A stretch of DNA of 64,000 bases, taken from NCBI GenBank assembly GCA_024636345.1, contig JAGXHG010000004.1, positions 186,001 through 250,000 of the forward strand. Reading direction: 5' to 3'. This document shows, in pieces, positions 43,226 through 51,621 of this stretch (positions are counted from its first letter, which is position 1; every line of letters starts with the position of its first letter). The position numbers and the translations under genes were made by a program. The notes under the pieces were generated by a model. It did not search any database and was not told where the DNA came from. It saw nothing but the letters and a program-made list of their open reading frames with translations. The DNA is from Desulfobulbaceae bacterium. GTDB lineage: Bacteria > Desulfobacterota > Desulfobulbia > Desulfobulbales > Desulfocapsaceae.

Positions 43226-43816
43226 TCAGTGGCTTGCTTTATCACCCCAAATGTCGTTCAATCGTTTATCACGGCCACAATTCCAGCGATAGGCCTTATA
43301 ACGAATCGGGTTGTTCTTATAATAATTTTGATGATAACTTTCGTTATCTTTAATGGGATAAAAGACGGATGAATTTACTATTGGCGTAACAATTTTTTCA
43401 TTGGGAAATTGCTCTTCAACTTTCCTTTTAGATTGTTCGGCAAGTTTTCTTTCTGTTTCGTTCGCTACGAAAATAGCACTTACATAACTTGAGCCCTTAT
43501 CACAAAATTGTCCTTGTGCATCAAAGGGATCGATGTGAACCCAGTAGTACTCTAACAACTTTTGGTAACTCACCTTAGCTGGATCATAGGTTATCTCAAC
43601 GGCTTCCAGGTGACCGTCATGATTACCGTTGTAGGTCGGATTTTTTAAAGTTCCACCGGTAAACCCTGAGATCACATCGGTTACGCCCTCAAGTTTTTCG
43701 AAATCAGCCTCCATACACCAGAAACAACCACCAGCCAATATAGTTGTATCGGCCAGAACATTTACAGCACAGGACAGGAAGCATACGAATAGCATAACCA
43801 TCAATTTGGTTTTCAT
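43226..43816 (-). CDS. msrA: Periplasmic peptide methionine sulfoxide reductase MsrA
   Basis: A signal peptide (MKTKLMVMLFVCFLSCAVNV, cut near LAD) sends the enzyme to the periplasm. The catalytic Cys is in AGGCFWCMEADFEKLEGV, with YWVHIDPFDAQGQFCDKGSSY as the second family block. It reduces methionine-S-sulfoxide in oxidised envelope proteins. The promoter-side DNA carries an 11-G tract 35 nt from the start codon. Confidence 0.95.
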   Translation of the reverse strand: MKTKLMVMLFVCFLSCAVNVLADTTILAGGCFWCMEADFEKLEGVTDVISGFTGGTLKNPTYNGNHDGHLEAVEITYDPAKVSYQKLLEYYWVHIDPFDAQGQFCDKGSSYVSAIFVANETERKLAEQSKRKVEEQFPNEKIVTPIVNSSVFYPIKDNESYHQNYYKNNPIRYKAYRWNCGRDKRLNDIWGDKASH

Positions 43817-43850
43817 AATAGTTCTCGCTCCAATGTACCTGTTTCAAAAA

Positions 43851-43861
43851 GGGGGGGGGGG
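43851..43861. repeat. Homopolymeric run of 11 G upstream of msrA
   Basis: Eleven consecutive G on the + strand lie 35-45 nt before the msrA start codon. Such tracts are prone to slipped-strand length changes, and this one is placed where a promoter spacer or 5' leader would be. Confidence 0.9.
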
Positions 43862-43890
43862 AAAGCTCTGACTTTTTCCCTGAAATCGTC

Positions 43891-44469
43891 TTATACCTTT
43901 ATTTCTTTTTCTGCGGCAATCAGGTGGTGTTGGATCTCCTTGAAATTTTCAGATGAAATTTTACTATCCGCGGTATGAGATACACGTAAATCATGAAGAC
44001 CATTTACCGCCTGCTGAAGATAATCCCGTGTTGCTGTAATTTTTTTCTCCAAATGGGCTGACATTATATTAAAATCATTTGCCACCACATGCAGGAGATC
44101 ATTTCGACGAAAATGAATTACTTGCGGAATCAAATGTCCACTCATTTTCTCAAGATGGGTGGAAAATCGCCTTAATGATCCAGAGACACGTCTTAAATGG
44201 AAAAATATAAAAATAACAGTCACAAGAGTCAGTAGTGCTATAGAACATAGATTAATCCAGAGAAGAGCTGGCCCTAGTATTTCTCCGGAACTTAATGCTG
44301 ATATATGCGGTGAGTAAAGATGCTTTTCGACAATTTTACTTAAAACCTGATATGAGACAGTACCGATAATCCCACTCAACAAAATTATAATGCCAATAAA
44401 CAGCCTGACAAATTTCGACTGAAAGGTCCTGTCAATAAGATAAATCCTTCGTTTAAACTGTTGCCCCAT
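43891..44469 (-). CDS. Two-helix membrane protein with HAMP-like linker, partner of heptaheme cytochrome (distal gene)
   Basis: Two membrane helices (about residues 25-45 and 70-95) flank a short outside loop. A HAMP-like segment RRVSGSLRRFSTHLEKM and a C-terminal helix rich in charged residues follow; there is no output domain. The ATG at 44469 is taken because the frame above it starts only with TTG. It is the last of three same-strand genes with the cytochrome between. Helices and context are seen; the function is unknown. Confidence 0.75.
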   Translation of the reverse strand: MGQQFKRRIYLIDRTFQSKFVRLFIGIIILLSGIIGTVSYQVLSKIVEKHLYSPHISALSSGEILGPALLWINLCSIALLTLVTVIFIFFHLRRVSGSLRRFSTHLEKMSGHLIPQVIHFRRNDLLHVVANDFNIMSAHLEKKITATRDYLQQAVNGLHDLRVSHTADSKISSENFKEIQHHLIAAEKEIKV

Positions 44470-44526
44470 AATCTTCTGTTCCTTTATCAAAAATCTTTCC
44501 TGAAGCCTTCCCGCTTTCGTCCTCTT

Positions 44527-45405
44527 TTATTTCTTATGACACGTCAAACATAAGCGACTGCCAAAATTTGTGACCGAGAGAAGATTTTCCTCTTTGGTGT
44601 ACAAGTTATGACAAGAAACACATTCCACCTTGCCATCCGGCAAGAGAATAGTTCGCGGCAGCGAAGAGATCTCATTTATTCCCTCCGGGTCACGTCTGAG
44701 AGCATCTCTGTAATCAATGCCGATGGGATGACTGGAAGCCCCTCCATAATTTTGACCTTGACCTTGATGATCCCACACGCCACTACTGCGTTGCATACCA
44801 TCCAGACCTTTAGTCCCACTGTCACTGGCAATGGTACCATCATGACAACTAAGACACCTAGAGGACGAAGCTCCCAGTAACTCTCCAGAATCAAACTCAC
44901 TAAATTGTTTAGTGTGGGCGATATCAGTAGCCAGGGCGTGACTCAGGCCTTTCTGGTTCAGAAAGTCCTGTTGATGGCATTCAAAGCAGAAATTCTTTCC
45001 TTTTGAATTTCTCCGTAAATACATGCCATTACCGCCACCGTTAGCACCATCCTTCTTGTGATGCATATAGTGACAGGTAGTACAGGTCATTTGTCCTCTC
45101 CAGTCCAAATACATGTCCAAGGGAAGCGAAAAGGTTGGTTTCATCCCAATAGGATGAGACATTGACAGAGTCATTTCTGTATGACATCGCAGGCAAAGTG
45201 TTTCAATATCGGCAAGAAAAAGGTTAGTTCCACTCTCTTTCCTGGTAATCGGTATTGGGTCACGAAGATGGCAGTCATTGCAGTCGCTCATTTTATCAAT
45301 GTGTGGATTAGGGCCATCGGCAACAGCAATACAGAGCCACCAACCAGTACCGCATAATACAAGCAACAGGAGTACGTTAATATGGTATTTGCTTCTTCCG
45401 CTCAC
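44527..45405 (-). CDS. Heptaheme periplasmic c-type cytochrome
   Basis: After an N-terminal signal helix the 292-aa protein has seven CxxCH sites: CNDCH, CLRCH, CTTCH, CFECH, CLSCH, CVSCH and CLTCH, with extra His (YMHHKK, SHPIG twice) available as distal ligands. SHPIG elements before or between hemes are common in deltaproteobacterial multiheme cytochromes. The start is GTG and overlaps the preceding stop (GTGA), so translation is coupled to the upstream HAMP protein. It should carry electrons in the periplasm; partner and direction are unknown. Confidence 0.9.
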   Translation of the reverse strand: MSGRSKYHINVLLLLVLCGTGWWLCIAVADGPNPHIDKMSDCNDCHLRDPIPITRKESGTNLFLADIETLCLRCHTEMTLSMSHPIGMKPTFSLPLDMYLDWRGQMTCTTCHYMHHKKDGANGGGNGMYLRRNSKGKNFCFECHQQDFLNQKGLSHALATDIAHTKQFSEFDSGELLGASSSRCLSCHDGTIASDSGTKGLDGMQRSSGVWDHQGQGQNYGGASSHPIGIDYRDALRRDPEGINEISSLPRTILLPDGKVECVSCHNLYTKEENLLSVTNFGSRLCLTCHKK

Positions 45406-45989
45406 TTGGTATCCTCTGTTCTATTCATCTGCTCCAATATCTTGTGAAGCCGTGCCTCACAGTCTTGAAGTCTGCGTCCCGTTGCAATTGAATCTTGTTT
45501 GGAACATTCCTCAGCTAACAGCTCCACCTCACTTCTTATTGCCTCTATCTCACTGTGTAGTCGAATAAAATCATCCCTGAGTTGTTGTAAACCGGAATTA
45601 AGTATTACAGGAATATTCTGAAGTTGATCACTATTCCTGAAACGGGTAACAATAGTAAAATCACCGGTTGCAATTTGCAAAAAAGACTTACGCAGTCGAT
45701 ATAATGGACCGGCAATTTTATGGGTCCACAGGATAGATACAAAAGAGATAAGAAGAGTAAAAAAAAGAGCCTGGGCCATTACCGAAAAGATTATTCCGAA
45801 ACGCATCTCCCGGTTCAATTGTTCAAGGGTTACCAGAATGCCAATATATTTATTTTCAAATGATTTATCAAAATATAGATAAAATGCTCCAGCACAGACA
45901 AAAATAATCAAAATAAAACCAAAGCAAATCTTGAAAAGAAAATCTCTTCTATACGAAGGTTCAAAAATACTCGTCTGTTTTTGTGTCAT
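45402..45989 (-). CDS. Two-helix membrane protein with HAMP domain, partner of heptaheme cytochrome (proximal gene)
   Basis: Two helices (about residues 17-37 and 66-88) are followed by a good HAMP segment (HKIAGPLYRLRKSFLQIATG) and a coiled-coil tail of about 90 residues without a catalytic domain. It is the first gene of the three-gene unit and overlaps the cytochrome gene by 4 nt. Its layout parallels that of the distal gene, so the two may form a heteromeric membrane platform. Function unknown. Confidence 0.8.
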   Translation of the reverse strand: MTQKQTSIFEPSYRRDFLFKICFGFILIIFVCAGAFYLYFDKSFENKYIGILVTLEQLNREMRFGIIFSVMAQALFFTLLISFVSILWTHKIAGPLYRLRKSFLQIATGDFTIVTRFRNSDQLQNIPVILNSGLQQLRDDFIRLHSEIEAIRSEVELLAEECSKQDSIATGRRLQDCEARLHKILEQMNRTEDTK

Positions 45990-46060
45990 AATAATTGCTC
46001 AAATTATATTTTTTGATGAAAGGCAGGAAAACGGGCCACCTCTGTTCCACATACTGCATG

Positions 46061-46249
46061 TTAAGCAAAAGCCATGTTTATTGCAAATAGATGGATAGCG
46101 ATGGTGAGCTTCCTCAGAAAATCATCTTCGGCTTGGCAAATCCCTGGAATATCCAAGCCAAGTATTTCAGTTCAAGCAGTATCGACAAAAATGGATCTGT
46201 CAAATATCGTGAGAAGCTGGATTTCAGGCTCCCCGTTCTCTGGACACAC
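46061..46249 (-). other. Short open frame with one in-frame TGA, unassigned
   Basis: From a GTG at 46249 the frame reads VCPENGEPEIQLLTIFDRS, continues to TA, meets TGA (46172-46174, codon 26) and goes on as TEILGLDIPGICQAEDDF to a TAA at 46061. It starts right after the DsrE gene. It could be a decayed gene or another Sec-type frame. I do not recognise a family. Confidence 0.2.
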
Positions 46250-46256
46250 CAAATTA

Positions 46257-46574
46257 TTAAAAAGAGAGAAGTCGATCACTCTTGACTATTAGTTCATACA
46301 AATCATTTTGTTTACCGCGACTGTGATATCCGTCTTCCACTCCATGGAGGTCAAGGCACTTGCCTCAGGCAAGCAAAACACCTTCAGAGAGAGTAAAGAG
46401 TTTTGCAAGATCCAAAAGAGGAAATTCTTTAGTGGCGTTTTGGCTGTAAGAAACTGAAGGCCCATTAAGAAAAATTGTTACATCGTCCATTTTTTCAAGC
46501 ATGAGGTTCCCTAAACGAAATACATTCCATAAAATTTCCGGATTATCACTACATGCAATCAAGGTGATATTTAT
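46257..46574 (-). CDS. DsrE-family protein with in-frame TGA at the active-site Cys, probable selenoprotein
   Basis: The frame starts near 46574 (NITLIACSDNPEILWNVFRL) and runs with full DsrE similarity to LSEGVLLA, where codon 70 is TGA (46365-46367). It continues in the same frame as GKCLDLHG to NDLYELIVKSDRLLSF and a TAA at 46257. DsrE-like proteins have a CxxC at exactly this point and end in a similar helix, so the TGA stands for the first Cys, giving U-G-K-C. That is the pattern of a selenocysteine redox motif. The start is odd: AGGAAGG is followed after 6 nt by ATA, not ATG; the nearest accepted start, TTG, is four codons on. So it is either a nonstandard start or a lost one. An imperfect hairpin can form 10-31 nt after TGA. 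Confidence 0.72.
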
Positions 46575-46650
46575 GATTTCCCTTCCTGTAAAAGAATTGA
46601 GATAAGAATTTAATAATCAACTGGTGGGATCGGACCAAGCTATCCATTCA

Positions 46651-46713
46651 CTCTTTCAGGATACTGGTCCTCTAAAATGGCACTATTACCCCTCTATCTT
46701 CCTTTTTGTCACT
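46651..46713. repeat. Dispersed repeat R3, copy A
   Basis: About 63 bp (TTTCAGGATACTGGTCC, then AAAATGGCACTATTACCCC and a CTATCTTCCTTTTT end) matches 50981-51045 at roughly 80 percent. Both copies are intergenic and in the same orientation. Confidence 0.7.
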
Positions 46714-46821
46714 TTAGATCGCAATTAGCAACCTCCCCCAACTTTTACACACAAGGGGAGAAGTAACCGGCGTGGCGCAGCTCTATTATAGAGCGTCCGT
46801 GTTGACTGCCGGGTTAGAAAA

Positions 46822-47628
46822 CTATTTCGCACGGAGGTATAAAACCTTTTGATTTGCGCCCGATGCTTGTCGTTCTTCTGTCACGAAGAGATCTGTCCTT
46901 GCTTTGACGAGATCAGAGAGCTTCTTGTAACCATATAGCCGAGGGTCAAAGTCAGGTTGCAGCTTGGTAAGGTAGCTCCCGAAGGTGCCAAGCTGTGCCC
47001 ATCCAGCGTCGTCAGTTGACTGCTCAAGTGCAGTGAGGACAAATTTTTTAGGGAATTTAAGGCTTGGCTCTGTTGTTTCGACCAGTGTCTGAGATCGCGT
47101 TGTTTTTTGCTCACTCTCAACTTTTGGCGGCAGACCAACAGGCTCGGCTTCGGTGCTGGGCCGCAGGACTTCAGTAAAGACAAACTTGTGGCAGGCATTG
47201 CGGAAGGCCATAGGTGTTTTCTTTTCACCAAATCCAAGAACCATGAGCCCCTCTTCACGCAAACGCATCGCCAGACCTGTGAAATCACTGTCGCTTGTGA
47301 TCAGACAGAAACCATCAAATTTACGCGTGTAAAGCAAGTCCATCGCATCGATAATCATCGTGCTGTCCGTGGCGTTTTTTCCGGTTGTGTACGTAAACTG
47401 ATGAACCGGCTTAATGGCGTATCGCTGCAATACCTTCTTCCATGAGGCGCTCGTCGGAGCAGTGAAATCGCCATATATGCGCCTCACAGTGGCCTCCCCA
47501 AACCGTGCGATTTCTGCAAGAAGACCTTCAATAACAGTAGCTTGAGCGTTATCAGCGTCAATCAATACTGCCAATCGAAGCGTTGGTTCTTCAGATTCAA
47601 TTTTTGCGACTTGTCGTGGGGTTACCAT
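46822..47628 (-). CDS. NYN-domain protein with C-terminal OST-HTH/LOTUS-like domain
   Basis: Residues 15-155 form a NYN (PIN-like) domain with acidic residues in LAVLIDADNAQ, TDSTMIIDAMDLLY and CLITSDSDFTGLAMRLRE, the expected metal-binding set for an RNase. The C-terminal 80 residues (FVLTALEQSTDDAGWAQLG to YLRAK) fit an OST-HTH domain, as in LabA-like proteins. GGAG precedes the ATG by 6 nt. The pairing suggests RNA binding and cleavage in the cytoplasm. It stands alone among repeats. Confidence 0.88.
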   Translation of the reverse strand: MVTPRQVAKIESEEPTLRLAVLIDADNAQATVIEGLLAEIARFGEATVRRIYGDFTAPTSASWKKVLQRYAIKPVHQFTYTTGKNATDSTMIIDAMDLLYTRKFDGFCLITSDSDFTGLAMRLREEGLMVLGFGEKKTPMAFRNACHKFVFTEVLRPSTEAEPVGLPPKVESEQKTTRSQTLVETTEPSLKFPKKFVLTALEQSTDDAGWAQLGTFGSYLTKLQPDFDPRLYGYKKLSDLVKARTDLFVTEERQASGANQKVLYLRAK

Positions 47629-47770
47629 TATGACTCCAGTTTTCTCACAGGCTGATAATTAGAACTTTGTCCGTCAAATCACCCCCTATGGGTGGACGGA
47701 ATTTCCGTTTATTCTTGTTTTGATCTTACAATATAAAGCGAGCAATTAGGGACCGACCTCGCTTTATCTA

Positions 47771-47909
47771 GTGTCTGTCCATAACTAAGGTTTTTTCTTC
47801 GATATCAAGGACTGCAAAAAAATAAGTGCAGGCATCTAAATGATATTCGAGCATTATTTATTGAGCATGACACAGAGATCGGACAAAAAGACCATTTATG
47901 GACAGGTTC
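47771..47909. mobile_element. MITE-like element, 139 bp, CTGTCCATAA ends
   Basis: The ends GTGTCTGTCCATAA and TTATGGACAGGTTC are inverted copies (11 of 14). TATCTA flanks both sides (47765-47770 and 47910-47915) as a likely target duplication. The interior (GCAGGCAT, then TGATATTC and TTGAGCATGACACAGAG, then AAAAAGACCATTT) is a diverged version of the 141-bp family at 52895 and 58021, but the terminal sequence differs. No coding capacity. Confidence 0.65.
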
Positions 47910-47913
47910 TATC

Positions 47914-48018
47914 TAATAGTCTCACAAGACACCGTAGTCTGTCCACCGATATTCTAATATCCTCCGTTTTCCAGGTTCTTAATGGCTAAAAGAGAAGTGG
48001 CCCGGACAGAATTGACTG
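47914..48018. repeat. Dispersed repeat R2, uninterrupted copy
   Basis: Begins TAATAGTCTCACAAGA and runs through GTCTGTCCACCGA, a CCAGGTTCTTAATGG segment, and AGAGAAGTGGCCCGGACAG. It matches 57944-58189 except that the latter contains a 141-bp insertion. It abuts the 47771-47909 element. Confidence 0.75.
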
Positions 48019-48041
48019 CTCAGTCGTGCCAACTCAATTTT

Positions 48042-49304
48042 TTAACCGGAAGTGGCAAACCTTGCCAGCTTTCGAACACGCTCCAGGTCTTCCGGAATTT
48101 CCAGTGCATTTTCTGCCCTGGAAAGTGCCAGACGACCATGGTATATAGCAGCGTCCCGCATCTCGGCATCTCCGATCGATGCCAACGATTCGAGCGCCTT
48201 CTGCAGCCGCCCGGTAACTTCAATACAACCAGCCCCGTCACGAGCAATCGCGTTAAAGGCATCATCAAACATGTCCTGCGCAGATATTTCAGGCACCTCC
48301 ACACGATCATATTCGGAAATTCGTGACTCACCTTCTTCGACAGGCTCAACCCAGAGCGCAAAAAGTCGCACGAACGTGCCGATAATGTCGATGGCGGTAC
48401 CGGGATCATTGACGGCAGGCGACAACGCTCGACTGGCGATTTGAGAAAGAACGATAAGACCAAAGCGTGGATCCTCGTCAAATTGTCTTTCATCACCGAT
48501 CAGAAATGCCTTTGCGATCTGACTTGTGTCGATATCTGAAAAAACACCTGAGTCTGCGGTCACATGGGCAAGAGCCCGGCCCGGAGCAGAAAAAGTGCCC
48601 GGCAAGGCTGCCAGCGTGATTCGCAGCTGCGATCGTTCCGCATACGCCTGCAGCGAGGAGACATTTATGTGTTGAACGTATCCGATCGTCCCCCCGTAAA
48701 CGGCCTTACCGAAATTCTGCCGCTGTCCTACAGGGGCCCCGAGAAGGGTGGGCGTGCGGCGCCTTCGCTGTAAAGCAGCAGTAGTGGCTGCCTCAACCTT
48801 CTCGATGGTACCACCGAGACGCCCCAGTCGAGCGATGCGATCCACCCAACTCACGAAGGTAACAATAACCACGGCAAGGGTCATTATGGTCAGAGCAAAC
48901 AATACAAAGCGACCTGTTTTATCGTAATAGCCATTCTTTAAAGCGATAAGGGCAACGATACTGAAGATGAAGGCGCCAATAAAGCTCGAGAGAGCGTTCT
49001 GGGATACGTCATCGGCGATGACCAGAGAAAAAGAGCGAGGCGTTGCGGTGTTACTGGCCGAAGCATAGGCGGCGACCATCGATCCAACAGCGAAGGTCGC
49101 GATTACCAACATGCTAGTGGCAAGAATGCTCAGCAGGGTTTCCAATGAGTCGAGACTAATCTCCGGAACAAGCTTACCGACTTCGAAGCTACCCACCGTC
49201 TTCGCCAGAAACACTACGGTCGTTGACAGCACGCACATCAGGAGTGGCTTAACCCATAGCCGCTCGTTGAGGCGATTTAGAAAAAAACTCAATCGATCAC
49301 CCAT
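48042..49304 (-). CDS. DUF2254 membrane protein
   Basis: The ATG at 49304 has AAGGAG at good spacing; the longer open frame is not supported. About four membrane helices lie in residues 20-160, with the family block IATFAVGSMVAAYASASNTA, followed by a soluble half including RRTPTLLGAPVGQRQ and SRALSPAVNDPGTAIDIIGTF, typical of DUF2254. No enzymatic motif is visible. The function is unknown; ion-transport-like or sensory roles have no support here. Confidence 0.88.
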   Translation of the reverse strand: MGDRLSFFLNRLNERLWVKPLLMCVLSTTVVFLAKTVGSFEVGKLVPEISLDSLETLLSILATSMLVIATFAVGSMVAAYASASNTATPRSFSLVIADDVSQNALSSFIGAFIFSIVALIALKNGYYDKTGRFVLFALTIMTLAVVIVTFVSWVDRIARLGRLGGTIEKVEAATTAALQRRRRTPTLLGAPVGQRQNFGKAVYGGTIGYVQHINVSSLQAYAERSQLRITLAALPGTFSAPGRALAHVTADSGVFSDIDTSQIAKAFLIGDERQFDEDPRFGLIVLSQIASRALSPAVNDPGTAIDIIGTFVRLFALWVEPVEEGESRISEYDRVEVPEISAQDMFDDAFNAIARDGAGCIEVTGRLQKALESLASIGDAEMRDAAIYHGRLALSRAENALEIPEDLERVRKLARFATSG

Positions 49305-49699
49305 TCGTTCACTCCTTGGTAGTTTGGTATGACGGTCCGTTTTGAATCTCTTTTCCGCTGGCCAAATTGCCAGGCAGGAATTCTTTTCGGATGGAGGATT
49401 CTCCACAATATGATGTTTATTCAGAACATCTGTTGCGGTCAAAAGCAAACATCTTCCTTTCTTGACACTCAACAATAATACCTAGAGGGTACCTTGAAAA
49501 ATCAGGATCTGTCCACCTTTTGCATTGTTCTCAGGCTGTTCCCACATGAAGATATGTTATGACAGAAGATGACAAATTAAAAGAGAAACAAACCGAATCT
49601 TCATCCGAACCCCACCACTGCGCCCATTGATATCCACTCGAGGCGCTCTGGCATCGCGCGCACAAGGCAAAAAAGCATGGTCCGCGCCCCAATATTCCT
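49305..49699. other. Intergenic region with a solo element end, no gene seen
   Basis: GGGTACCTTGAAAAAT at 49487-49502 equals the left end of the 141-bp element, followed by ATCTGTCCACC as in repeat R2; no matching right end is nearby. The rest shows no supported reading frame. Confidence 0.5.
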
Positions 49700-50947
49700 C
49701 TAATCCTCAACATGCGGGTAGATTTGCTTCACCAGTCTCCCCAGGGTCATGCCTTGCGCAATAATGGAGAAGACAACAATGATGTAGGTGATGGTTACGA
49801 TGGTGCCCCTTTCGGGCACTGTCGGGATAGACAGGGCCAGTGCCACCGAGATTCCGCCACGCAATCCACCCCAGGTGAGGATTTTGATCGACCCCGGACT
49901 GAAGGGCCTGAATGTTCGCATGAACAGTATTGCTCCCCCAACGCTCGCCCATCGGGCAAACAGTGTTATTACGATCGCCACCAGGCCTGCGATCAGCAGG
50001 GCTGGTGTAAAGGGCATAACCAGCATCTCCAGGCCGATCAGCATAAACAGCAGCGCGTTCAGGATCTCATCCATCAGTTCCCAGAAATCATCCAGGCGAT
50101 CGCGGGTAACCTGCGTCATGGCGAAAGCGCGACCATGGTTGCCGATCAGCAAACCTGCCACCACCATGGCAATGGGCCCGGAGGTGTGGATTCTGTCTGC
50201 CAGGGCATAGCCGCCCATGACCAGCGCCAAGGTGATGATCACTTCCACCTGATAGTTATTAACCCGTTTAAGCATCTGGTAGGCCAGCACACCGATAGCC
50301 AATCCCAGCAAGGCCCCGCCGATCGCTTCCTTCACAAAGAGCAGCGCCACCCCGCCCACGGTAATATCGCCACCGCCCTGGGCAAGCTCAAGCAGGATCA
50401 GAAACACCACCACACCGATACCGTCGTTAAAGAGCGATTCACCAGCTATCTTGGTCTCAAGGCCTTTGGGAATGCCCACCGTCTTGAGAATGCCAATGAC
50501 GGCCACCGGATCAGTGGGCGAGATAAGGGCCCCGAAAAGCAGGCAGTAGATGAACGACGTCGGAATCCCCAGAAAATCCAGCACGAGCCAGGTCAGGCTG
50601 CCCACAATAAACGTTGAGGCAACAACTCCTGCCGTCGCCAGAATTGTGATCGCCCATTTCTGGTTTTTCAGATCGTCGAGGTTGATATGCATAGCCCCGG
50701 CAAAAAGCAGAAACGACAACATGCCGTGCAACAATGTCTGATTAAAGTCAATCGTTTCCAGCATCTGCGCAACGCGGGCCTGTCCGATATCTATACCCAG
50801 CCAGCCCAGTGAAACGATTCCCAGAGAGACCACCAAGGCGATAAACATCACCCCAATGGTGGTCGGCATGCGGAGAAATCGGTAATTAATGAAGCTGAAC
50901 AGTGCTGTCAGCACCATCAAGATGGCTGTTATTTCAAATAGTTTCAT
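49700..50947 (-). CDS. NhaP-type sodium (or potassium)/proton antiporter, CPA1 family
   Basis: About twelve helices in 415 aa. The ion-binding region reads [15 protein letters not shown] and [20 protein letters not shown], with the conserved NDG, and a later [22 protein letters not shown] block fits CPA1 antiporters. It exchanges Na+ or K+ for H+ across the inner membrane, consistent with the salt-adaptation genes elsewhere in the window. A partial, internally deleted copy lies at 56207-56948. Confidence 0.93.
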   Translation of the reverse strand: MKLFEITAILMVLTALFSFINYRFLRMPTTIGVMFIALVVSLGIVSLGWLGIDIGQARVAQMLETIDFNQTLLHGMLSFLLFAGAMHINLDDLKNQKWAITILATAGVVASTFIVGSLTWLVLDFLGIPTSFIYCLLFGALISPTDPVAVIGILKTVGIPKGLETKIAGESLFNDGIGVVVFLILLELAQGGGDITVGGVALLFVKEAIGGALLGLAIGVLAYQMLKRVNNYQVEVIITLALVMGGYALADRIHTSGPIAMVVAGLLIGNHGRAFAMTQVTRDRLDDFWELMDEILNALLFMLIGLEMLVMPFTPALLIAGLVAIVITLFARWASVGGAILFMRTFRPFSPGSIKILTWGGLRGGISVALALSIPTVPERGTIVTITYIIVVFSIIAQGMTLGRLVKQIYPHVED

Positions 50948-51291
50948 AGTCCGTCCATCAAGGATTCACAGAAGGTTGTTCTCACTTTCTCAGGATACTA
51001 CTCCAATAAAATGGCACTATCCCCCTCTATCTTCCTTTTCGGCACCTAACAGTTGCCGTCGGAACTCGACGCCCAGATCCTGGGTGGAGATGATCGTGAC
51101 GATTTGCCATGGCCATGACAAACGAAAACATATAATGTCGTTTTTATCGTCAGAAAAATCGCATTCTTTACGCAAAATGACGGTTTTTATGGCATGTTGT
51201 TAGTAAATATCATTCTGTTAGCGTAACCCGCCCCCCGTGTAGTGGCTGAAACCGAGGTCCGCCCCCTATTGTCCTTAATCAATAAAACCTC
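50948..51291. other. Intergenic region with repeat R3 copy B, no gene seen
   Basis: R3 occupies 50981-51045, just upstream of the antiporter gene. The remaining sequence has a CGCCCCCTATTGT segment near 51262 but no supported frame or RNA. Confidence 0.5.
50981..51045. repeat. Dispersed repeat R3, copy B
   Basis: TTCTCAGGATACTACTCC, then AAAATGGCACTATCCCCC and CTATCTTCCTTTTC; see copy A at 46651-46713. The corresponding flank of the antiporter relic at 56990 lacks it, so R3 entered one copy after duplication or was lost from the other. Confidence 0.7.
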
Positions 51292-51621
51292 ATGATTATT
51301 ACGCTGTCTCCCTCAAAAGAGCAGACTGAACACGTATTAGTCAACTTTGCCTCAAATGAGTACTGCAAGTCTGTTCAGACAAAACTTCTCAATGGCAGGA
51401 TACTCAATACCGACTTCAAAGAAAGCAACGAGGGTAAAACTCGAGTAATCGCGATTTTTGCTAAAAGAACCCGCGGCATGATGACAGACTTTATTCTTAG
51501 AATAAGAATAGATTCTGCTGAAGATATAAAGGCCTTCGTGACAGGTGGATATAAATACTCCGTCAAGGAATCGACTGAAAACAATTGTGCTTTCACCCGG
51601 CCACAGCCTGCTACTATATAA
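51292..51621 (+). pseudogene. yaaA: Internally deleted copy of yaaA (109 codons, frame kept)
   Basis: It begins MIITLSPSKEQT and goes on as HVLVNFASNEYCKSV to the normal C-terminus FTRPQP. Compared with the full gene at 39113, 453 nt (151 codons) are missing between AAAGGGCAG (39137-39145) and AAAGAGCAG (39590-39598); the copy has AAAGAGCAG at the junction. This is the expected product of recombination at a 9-nt near-repeat. The frame survives, but most of the domain is gone. Homology to the full locus starts around CTCATGATTATTACG and ends about 20 nt past the stop; the ribosome-binding site is not shared. Confidence 0.85.

Noticed and set aside
46091-46285. Short + strand frames around 46.1-46.3 kb
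   Set aside because: They are antisense to the end of the DsrE frame and its neighbour and lack convincing start signals.
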